NCBI GenBank assembly: GCA_024280785.1
Contig: JAJRPK010000269.1
Location: forward strand, 1-5,048
Direction: 5' to 3'
Length of the DNA: 5,048 nucleotides
Source: Gammaproteobacteria bacterium
GTDB lineage: Bacteria > Pseudomonadota > Gammaproteobacteria > Pseudomonadales > UBA7434
Shown here: positions 1 to 5,048 of the stretch, in pieces
How the letters are laid out: each line of letters begins with the position of its first letter
Numbering within the stretch: the stretch's first letter is position 1
Notes under the pieces: generated by a model
The model's input: only the letters and a program-made list of their open reading frames with translations
Told to the model about the DNA's origin: nothing
Database searches by the model: none
Made by a program: the position numbers and the translations under genes

Positions 1-63
1 ATCTCGCGTCGACGGTTACGAGGGGGACTCCAGCATTGATAGTTGTCGGACCGGGGATCGGCC
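1..63. other. Short non-coding tail, nothing identified
   Basis: This stretch lies downstream of the minus-strand propeller gene, whose TGA stop occupies 64-66. I see no convincing hairpin followed by a T-run in the direction of transcription, no tRNA and no coherent start of another gene. Some GC-rich dyads such as the one around 50-60 are too imperfect to call a terminator. Confidence 0.4.
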
Positions 64-1803
64 TCACACCCAGCGCATATTGGTCACTTGGAAGACGACG
101 ATCGGAACAAGGGAGATGCCCGCAGCCCGTATCCACACGCGCCAGACCTTGTTTTGGGGGACATGCTTTGCGGACCAGGACATGAGCAGCCAACCCAGGC
201 CGACGGGTATAGCGATGGACACGGTGAGGACGGCAGGTCCTCGCAGCCAACTCGGCCCAATCGTCAGGGTGTATGGATAGTCGGCAGTCGCAACGATGAT
301 CGCGGTCATTGCGGCGGTTGCAAGCAGCACTGTAGAAGCCAATCGCCAGTTCGCACCCCAAGTGATGGGCGGCTCGCTGACGAGCCAGAGGCCCCCGGCC
401 AACGACACTGCAAATGTCCAGATCGCCCAGAGCGCCATCATTCCCCCACTCGAGGGAGGGAACGCCGGCGGGTTCGTGTACCCATCAGCGGGGCCCACGG
501 GTGCGGTGATCCAACGGCCCGTGGGAGTTCGGATGGCGACACCGCCGGTGCCGATACCGACGACGACGTTGCCGGTTCGCTCATCGACGGCCACATCCTG
601 CGGAGCGAATCGATCCCGGTCCGGCAGACGTGGAGACGGTGTCCACGATGGCCGCCAGGTGGAGCCCTGGTCGGTTGACACCTCGAGGCGCGGCAGAGCA
701 TCGCCATCCGGGTCGAACGCCCGGTAACACCTGCCACGACCCTCTCCTAGGCACGCCACCCCCCGGACTTGCCACGCGTCGGTGGACAGCGAGGAGACCC
801 ATGGGTAGGGCGTCATTACCTCCGGCGGCAGCGCTGCCCAGGTGATTCCTCCGTCCGGCGACACAGCGTAGGACACACCGGAGACGCGGCCCCGGTAGCA
901 CTGCTGCGGCTCCTGAATGAGACAGCTCCCGCCAGTCGATACGCGGACATCCTGGGTATTGATCGGCGTCCCCGCTGTCCAGGTCATGCCTCCGTCACCA
1001 GTATTCTCCCAGGACCCATCCGATAGCCCGCGGTAGTAGCTTCCGTCATCCCAGACAATCTTCCCTATTCTGAAGGTACCTTGGTCAAAGATGTCCACGA
1101 GCTGCTCGCTGTCCGCCACCTCTTGCCAGTCGATGCCACCGTTCTCGGATTCCTCGACCAGCCAGATATCCGTTCGCAAATAGCAGGTACTGTTGTTGAG
1201 TCCCTCGCAGCGAACACCGTCGGGATCCGATCGCGTCCGGTCGAAACGGACACTCGCGGGCACCGCGGCACTTTCCCAGGTCATCCCGCCGTCGCCGCTG
1301 CGATACCCATCCGTGGGTCCGTAGTCATTGTCGACTTCTGCCCATACTTCGGTATCCGTGTTGTCGATGGAGACGACTGCTGGTAGCGGCTGATATGAGG
1401 TAGCCACCGAGGCAAACGCCGCCACCGCGACCACAGCGACCGTCCTGAAGCGACGGCGCTTGGCAGCATCGCGAGAGCCCGCCCTTCGCCAGATCTCCCA
1501 ACCCACGCCCACCATCGGCAACGCGATCAAGTCGGAAGGATCGGCAATGATCTGAATCGGTAGGCCCAGGACGGCCTCGACGATCGACTCGGTGAGTCCT
1601 GCCATGACACCGGAGATCTTTATCGCAGTGAACCATGCAAGCGTGGCGAAGGACGCTATGGCCTGGCTGTGCCGTGATCTGGTGATCGAAGCGATCAGAA
1701 CGCCGAGCAACAGAGGAAAGAACACGAGTCCGCTGAAGTCGCTGACCTTGCCTGTCAACCAACCGGGATACTCAGCTTTCAGGTAATCGCAATACCCCAT
1801 CAA
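64..1803 (-). CDS. Membrane-anchored Asp-box (BNR) beta-propeller protein, N-terminus probably lost
   Basis: I do not recognise a named function. Counting the TTG at 1803 as residue 1, likely membrane helices lie near 23-41, 47-66, 75-104 and 119-137. An extracytoplasmic region (about 140-450) follows, then helices near 455-476, 487-507, 520-543 and 557-575. The middle region has five Asp-boxes (S-x-D-x-G-x-T-W type) at 169-176, 219-226, 268-275, 315-322 and 376-383, the hallmark of sialidase/BNR-type propellers. Asp-boxes are structural, so no enzyme activity follows from them; no sialidase catalytic set is evident. The N-terminal stretch around 8-30, with PGWLTGKVSDFSGL, resembles the start of a bacterial membrane protein family that usually reads NDxxLK just before it and has more sequence upstream. 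Here that upstream part is replaced at the GC switch. The ATG at 1798-1800 and the TTG at 1801-1803 are therefore probably not the native starts. Codon use is GC-rich, unlike the genes to the right. Confidence 0.82.
   Translation of the reverse strand: MMGYCDYLKAEYPGWLTGKVSDFSGLVFFPLLLGVLIASITRSRHSQAIASFATLAWFTAIKISGVMAGLTESIVEAVLGLPIQIIADPSDLIALPMVGVGWEIWRRAGSRDAAKRRRFRTVAVVAVAAFASVATSYQPLPAVVSIDNTDTEVWAEVDNDYGPTDGYRSGDGGMTWESAAVPASVRFDRTRSDPDGVRCEGLNNSTCYLRTDIWLVEESENGGIDWQEVADSEQLVDIFDQGTFRIGKIVWDDGSYYRGLSDGSWENTGDGGMTWTAGTPINTQDVRVSTGGSCLIQEPQQCYRGRVSGVSYAVSPDGGITWAALPPEVMTPYPWVSSLSTDAWQVRGVACLGEGRGRCYRAFDPDGDALPRLEVSTDQGSTWRPSWTPSPRLPDRDRFAPQDVAVDERTGNVVVGIGTGGVAIRTPTGRWITAPVGPADGYTNPPAFPPSSGGMMALWAIWTFAVSLAGGLWLVSEPPITWGANWRLASTVLLATAAMTAIIVATADYPYTLTIGPSWLRGPAVLTVSIAIPVGLGWLLMSWSAKHVPQNKVWRVWIRAAGISLVPIVVFQVTNMRWV
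655..1299 (-). repeat. Five Asp-box propeller units, three with a C-x7-C-Y motif
   Basis: These are protein-level repeats inside the propeller gene. The Asp-boxes read SGDGGMTW, SENGGIDW, TGDGGMTW, SPDGGITW and STDQGSTW (residues 169, 219, 268, 315 and 376 from the TTG at 1803). Cysteine pairs spaced exactly eight residues apart precede three of them: C199/C207, C294/C302 and C351/C359. The second cysteine is always followed by Tyr, and in the last two by Tyr-Arg. The unit at about 240-275 has Tyr-Tyr-Arg at 256-258 in the matching position and lacks both cysteines. These six plus Cys5 are the only cysteines in the predicted protein. Paired disulfides within each blade are the natural inference for an exported domain. 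The Asp-box motif is known; the repeated cysteine pairing is my own reading. Confidence 0.75.
1780..1792. other. Junction between GC-rich and AT-rich DNA (probable chimeric join)
   Basis: Left of this point the minus-strand gene reads as conserved membrane-protein sequence up to about D6-Y7-L8-K9 (codons at 1777-1788). Right of it the plus-strand peroxidase reads as conserved family sequence from RNTPS (codons from 1788). Each gene's family normally continues past this point, but here the continuation is the other gene's DNA. The bases at about 1782-1788 fit both genes, as expected for a join through short microhomology. Composition changes at the same place, from about 68% G+C in sampled 60-base blocks to about 33%. 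No insertion sequence, attachment site or repeat is visible at the boundary. Confidence 0.75.
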
Positions 1804-2666
1804 TTGCCTATTCTAGTTTCTCTCCATCATATAAATATGACGTTGTTGAAGGAATACTTGTTCCTGTTGGAGGCCAGTTTTTGGATGGTAGGGCTGATAC
1901 CATAGAAAAGCAAGTGTTAGGACCACTATTCAATCCATTAGAAATGGCAAACACATCAACAGCACAATTTGTAAATAAAGTTAGATTAGCTTCCTACTGG
2001 CATGACATACAAAAACAGCTTAACATTAAAAAAACTGACGATGACTCAGTAATTATAGATATTGTTGTAAGAGCAATTTCATCCTACGAAAGAAGCCAAG
2101 AATTTGCTAGGTTTTCATCTAAATATGATTCATGGCTTCAAGGAAAAGCCCAACTCTCTTTTATGGAATCGAAAGGTTTTCGTGTATTTGAAAGAGCTGA
2201 TAAAGGAAACTGCGCTGCTTGTCATACTTTAAAAAAGAAAAACAAAAATGACAAGCCATTATTTACGGATTTCACTTATGACAATATTGGTGTTCCTGCA
2301 AACTCTAGCAATCCATATTATAAAATACCAAAAAAATATAACCCACAAGGTCAAAAATACATAGACTACGGTTTAGGGAAAAGCCCGCGTATGAAGAGTG
2401 GAAAGTTTCTTGGTATGTTTAAAGTACCAAGCTTAAGAAACATTGAATTAACAGCACCCTATATGCATAACGGTGTATTTTCCACTTTAAAAGAAGTGGT
2501 TGAGTTTTATAACTCAAGAGATTTAGAGTCAAAGTGGGGTAAGCCCGAAGTTCCCTACAATGTAAATCACAATGAATTGGGTGACTTAAAACTAACAGAA
2601 TTAGATATTGATGCACTTGTTGCATTTATGAAAACTCTCACAGATGGATATGAAAATGAAAAATAA
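1788..2666 (+). CDS. Di-haem cytochrome c peroxidase / MauG family protein, 5'-truncated
   Basis: This is the C-terminal part (about 292 residues) of a periplasmic di-haem protein of the bacterial cytochrome c peroxidase/MauG superfamily, which uses two c-type haems for peroxide-dependent redox chemistry. The family signature runs in order: RNTPS at 1788-1802, GGQFLDGRAD from 1869, GPLFNPLEM at 1920-1946, the haem site CAACH at 2211-2225, GMFKVPSLRN from about 2412, and PYMHNGVF followed by VVEFYN up to about 2513. Homology runs well upstream of the TTG at 1881, so that codon is not the start. The signal peptide and first CxxCH domain are missing because the gene meets foreign DNA at about 1785. 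The downstream gene overlaps its last 11 bases. Peroxidase versus MauG-type protein-modifying activity cannot be decided; the Tyr at 2508-2510 may matter for that. Confidence 0.88.
   Translation, partial: RNTPSIAYSSFSPSYKYDVVEGILVPVGGQFLDGRADTIEKQVLGPLFNPLEMANTSTAQFVNKVRLASYWHDIQKQLNIKKTDDDSVIIDIVVRAISSYERSQEFARFSSKYDSWLQGKAQLSFMESKGFRVFERADKGNCAACHTLKKKNKNDKPLFTDFTYDNIGVPANSSNPYYKIPKKYNPQGQKYIDYGLGKSPRMKSGKFLGMFKVPSLRNIELTAPYMHNGVFSTLKEVVEFYNSRDLESKWGKPEVPYNVNHNELGDLKLTELDIDALVAFMKTLTDGYENEK
2644..2658 (+). promoter_or_regulatory. Overlapping start region with weak RBS; likely translational coupling
   Basis: Three in-frame ATGs occur at 2644, 2650 and 2656, all inside the end of the peroxidase gene. 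A weak GGA at 2646-2648 sits seven bases before the ATG at 2656, which gives the most compact signal peptide (MKNK then a hydrophobic run). No strong Shine-Dalgarno is present. With the upstream stop at 2664-2666, this arrangement suggests reinitiation or coupled translation from the peroxidase message. The choice of 2656 over 2650 is tentative. Confidence 0.45.
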
Positions 2667-5048
2667 AATAATATTAGGTTTATCGTTATTCTTAACTGTA
2701 TGTATTACACATGCTGTGCCCAATACTTATTGGCTTACTACAAATACTCAAGTAGATGGCTCCATTCAATCCCAAAACACAACACCAATAGCAACTAATT
2801 TTCAAGCAACAGCTACATCTTTGGAAACACTTATCTATTCAGGTGATACAACCAGTACTTTTGTCACTAATGGACTAACATTTTTATTGGCAAATCATTA
2901 TAACTCTACTGAACAACTCTCTCGAATTATACAAATACAATCTCAAGTGACTGTAATAGATCAATTGCTAGTCAATAAATTATTAACACGCATCAATCCT
3001 GATGGTGGAATAGGTGAAGACTTCGGTTTTTCCAGCAATGTTTTGGATTCGAGTTGGGCATTACTTGCTTTTGCAATTGTAGATAATATAGACTCACAAG
3101 TTGTCTCTAATTTGCTTGCTTATGTATTAAATCAAAAGCAAATTGACAATGGATATGCACATTATCAATCTAATGATTCATCAGTTTATGTATCTGCATT
3201 GGTTAGCTTTGCCTTAAACAAATATAAAACGACATTTAATTCATTAATAAGTGAAATCCAGTCTGTTAATCAATTCATAATAGATAAGCAATTAGCAGAT
3301 GGTGGTTGGGGAGATTTACACGAAAATGCCTTAGCTCTGATAGCCTTAGCACAATCAAATTATGATTCATCAACTTATTGGATATCAGTACAACAATTAA
3401 GGGGAGCCCAAACTGGCACAACGGCCAATGGTACTCACTGGAATGAAGAAGTTTATACTACAGCATTAGCACTTATTGCTAATGACGAAACCGCTTATAT
3501 GACAGAGCCTTCAGACTATGGAAGCATAACTGCAATTATTGTAGATTCATCGAGCAACCAAGTTATCAATGGTGCTTTTATTTCTATGGATAATGGTTCA
3601 AAAACTGATAATAGTGATAACCAAGGTGTTTTTCATATTAGAAATATTTCAAATGGAAATCACACCTTAGCTATTTCTTATACTGGATATTTAGTAGAAA
3701 CAATCAATTTTGATTTACAATCAGGAGAAAACAAAAACCTTGGCATTATTTCTTTAGTCAAAACACCAGCAACTGGTTTATTAAAAGGTATTATGATAGA
3801 TGGGAATACTGGAAACCCAATTTATAACGCACAAATTGAAGTTGTTTCCGATACTACCTATAATACAACAACAGATACCCAAGGGCGGTTTCAACTTGAA
3901 GTAAATCCTGGTAATTTTACCTTAACTGCGACAAAACACCAATACAATGGTTTACAAGCCACTTCTACCATAAGCGCTGGAGAGATAATAGATTTCAACT
4001 TGTCAGCCTATCCAATAGGAGTAGTTTTGGATAAGGCTGAAATAACAGGAAGACTCATTGCCAATGAAACAAACTTACCAATTTCCAACGCAACTATAAC
4101 TATCGCTAATATTGATTACTTTTCAAGCGCTAATGGTGAATTTCAAATCTCAGATCTACCAATTGGGCAAACAACTATCATAATTACAGCATCAGGATAT
4201 CAGGGTTTAAGTATAAACGCCTATTTAACAGGAGGTACAGTAAACTTAGGTAATGTTTTATTGTTTGCAAACGCCAATATAAGTAGTACTATTTATGGAG
4301 TTATTCAATCTAATATCACCAATCAAGGATTAGCCAATGTTAATGTCTCTGTAGTTAATACAAGCCTTTCAGTAACAAGCAATCAAGATGGAAGTTATCA
4401 AATTACTGATATTCAAAATAGTAATTATCAAGTGCTATTTAGTTTCCCAAGCTACCAAGGCATAACCTACCAAATTTCCTCACAACAACATGCCTCAACA
4501 GAATTGAATTTAACCTTGAATCACCTAAATAGTAGTCCAATCACTGTAACAGAATTTTTACCTGAACGCTTTGAATACAAAGGAACACAAGAGGTAGAGT
4601 TTGATATTGAACTATTAAATGATTCAAACCAAATAGTGAAAACCCGTTTATTCATTCGAGTAAAAAACTCAAATGATGAAATAAAGTCATATTATCCCGT
4701 TAAAGAAATACCATCAAATGGTACGTTTGATGATGCTCTAGATACATTATTAGCCAACCAACTCTACACAACAAATGCAGATTGGTCGACACGTTTTATG
4801 AACCCAGATACTTATACGATAGACTTATTAGTCTATGCTGAAAATGGTGTCGATTTATTGGCGCAAGGCGGTACCTCAATTGATGTATTGCCAGCTAAAG
4901 TTGTTAGTGGCAAAGTCTCCTTTAGCCCTGAAAATACTAATTTTGACCCAAATCAACAAATTGATATCACCGAACAAATTTATAGCTCAGGTAATCAATC
5001 TATTGGCAATGTTGATGTGACTGCAGATGTATATTTGGTTGATAAAAA
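2656..5048 (+). CDS. Secreted toroid plus carboxypeptidase-regulatory-like multidomain protein, 3' end outside window
   Basis: The frame is open from 2656 to the window end (797 full codons, no stop). Residues 1-20 form a signal peptide: MKNK, a hydrophobic core, then THA with cleavage likely after A20. Residues about 60-276 carry alpha/alpha-toroid repeats like those of prenyltransferase/squalene-cyclase folds, with DGG-type turns at D116, D164 and D215 (ADGGWG at 214-219) and a related turn near 258-262. I find neither the DxDD acid motif of squalene-hopene cyclases nor a GCGEQ thioester, so a scaffold or binding role is more likely than catalysis. Four carboxypeptidase-regulatory-like beta-sandwich domains follow (about 289-368, 376-452, 461-537 and 542-622). 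Residues 626-797 look like further Ig-like modules of no family I can name. The protein is rich in Asn, Ser and Thr. Surface or periplasmic location is inferred from the signal peptide and composition. It overlaps the peroxidase gene and probably shares its transcript. Confidence 0.85.
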   Translation, partial: MKNKIILGLSLFLTVCITHAVPNTYWLTTNTQVDGSIQSQNTTPIATNFQATATSLETLIYSGDTTSTFVTNGLTFLLANHYNSTEQLSRIIQIQSQVTVIDQLLVNKLLTRINPDGGIGEDFGFSSNVLDSSWALLAFAIVDNIDSQVVSNLLAYVLNQKQIDNGYAHYQSNDSSVYVSALVSFALNKYKTTFNSLISEIQSVNQFIIDKQLADGGWGDLHENALALIALAQSNYDSSTYWISVQQLRGAQTGTTANGTHWNEEVYTTALALIANDETAYMTEPSDYGSITAIIVDSSSNQVINGAFISMDNGSKTDNSDNQGVFHIRNISNGNHTLAISYTGYLVETINFDLQSGENKNLGIISLVKTPATGLLKGIMIDGNTGNPIYNAQIEVVSDTTYNTTTDTQGRFQLEVNPGNFTLTATKHQYNGLQATSTISAGEIIDFNLSAYPIGVVLDKAEITGRLIANETNLPISNATITIANIDYFSSANGEFQISDLPIGQTTIIITASGYQGLSINAYLTGGTVNLGNVLLFANANISSTIYGVIQSNITNQGLANVNVSVVNTSLSVTSNQDGSYQITDIQNSNYQVLFSFPSYQGITYQISSQQHASTELNLTLNHLNSSPITVTEFLPERFEYKGTQEVEFDIELLNDSNQIVKTRLFIRVKNSNDEIKSYYPVKEIPSNGTFDDALDTLLANQLYTTNADWSTRFMNPDTYTIDLLVYAENGVDLLAQGGTSIDVLPAKVVSGKVSFSPENTNFDPNQQIDITEQIYSSGNQSIGNVDVTADVYLVDK
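2980..3480 (+). repeat. Alpha/alpha-toroid (prenyltransferase/squalene-oxidase-like) repeats
   Basis: Within the secreted protein, a glycine-rich turn followed by a small-residue helix recurs at roughly 45-50 residue spacing. The turns are NPDGGIGEDFG near residue 114, QIDNGYAHY near 162, LADGGWGDL near 213 and NGTHWNEE near 258. The paired helices include SSWALLAFA, VYVSALVSFAL, NALALIALA and YTTALALIA. This is the usual look of terpene-cyclase-type toroid repeats. The first half of the toroid (about 60-112) is less clearly repetitive. Confidence 0.65.
3520..4521 (+). repeat. Four tandem carboxypeptidase-regulatory-like domains
   Basis: The protein repeats a unit of about 75-85 residues four times. 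Each unit has an opening strand (GSITAIIVD, LLKGIMIDG, AEITGRLIA, STIYGVIQS) and then a strand like INGAFISM, IYNAQIEV, ISNATITI or LANVNVSV. A turn before an aromatic strand follows (NQGVFHI, TQGRFQL, ANGEFQI, NQDGSYQI), and then an xYxGY-like or equivalent strand. This matches the CarboxypepD_reg fold common in secreted bacterial proteins, where it acts as a stalk or binding module. DNA-level identity between copies looks low, so these are old duplications. Confidence 0.75.

Noticed and set aside
43..678. Long plus-strand open frame opposite the propeller gene
   Set aside because: Arg/Pro/Gly-rich translation with no domain signal. It lies wholly opposite the minus-strand gene that carries clear Asp-boxes, so it is a GC-rich shadow frame.
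1592..1786. Plus-strand open frame near the junction
   Set aside because: It is antisense to the N-terminal helices of the membrane protein and shows no recognisable protein features.
1780..1810. Genomic island or mobile-element boundary
   Set aside because: No inverted repeats, direct repeats, integrase, transposase or tRNA end is visible, and both flanking genes are cut at the same spot, which fits a chimera better.
1881..1883. TTG as start of the peroxidase gene
   Set aside because: Conserved family sequence (RNTPS, GGQF) continues in frame upstream of it to about 1788, so it is an internal Leu codon of a truncated gene.
2701..2703. Cys16 of the secreted protein as a lipobox cysteine
   Set aside because: The preceding residues are LTV, lacking the small residue expected at -1, and a better signal peptidase I site (THA) follows four residues later.
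2980..3480. Squalene-hopene cyclase or other terpene cyclase enzyme
   Set aside because: Only the glycine-rich repeat turns match. The DxDD acid motif is absent and the protein has a signal peptide and stalk-like domains.
4835..5020. Plus-strand open frame in a second reading frame
   Set aside because: It lies inside the continuous frame of the secreted protein, whose domain pattern supports that frame instead.

Overview
The window appears to hold two unrelated pieces of DNA joined near position 1785. The left piece (about 1-1788) is GC-rich: hand counts give 41 of 60 G+C at both 601-660 and 1441-1500. The right piece (about 1788-5048) is AT-rich: 20 of 60 G+C at both 1801-1860 and 1921-1980. 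The change is abrupt, and the two genes that meet there, one on each strand, both lose their 5' ends at the same place. This looks like a chimeric join (library, amplification or assembly) or, less likely, a natural illegitimate recombination. The left side would fit a high-GC bacterium, possibly actinobacterial. The right side would fit an AT-rich Gram-negative, because it encodes a periplasmic di-haem peroxidase-like protein and a secreted Asn/Ser/Thr-rich multidomain protein. Neither assignment is secure from sequence alone.

Left region: one minus-strand gene (64-1803) encodes a membrane protein of unusual layout. A few transmembrane helices are followed by an extracytoplasmic Asp-box (BNR) beta-propeller of about 300 residues, then about four more helices. 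Four of the five Asp-box units carry a second motif. In three it is a C-x7-C-Y pair; in one both cysteines are lost together. Positions 1-63 hold nothing recognisable.

Right region: two plus-strand genes overlap by 11 bases and look like an operon. The first (1788-2666) is the C-terminal part of a MauG/bacterial cytochrome c peroxidase family protein. It keeps one CxxCH haem site and has lost the signal peptide and the first haem domain. The second (2656 to beyond the window end) starts with a signal peptide. An alpha/alpha-toroid region of prenyltransferase/squalene-cyclase-like repeats follows, then four tandem carboxypeptidase-regulatory-like beta-sandwich domains, then unclassified Ig-like modules running off the window. 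If the overlap reflects a functional pairing, both products act outside the cytoplasm: a haem redox enzyme and a large secreted or surface protein. That pairing is inference.

I saw no RNA genes, insertion sequences, CRISPR arrays or convincing terminators.
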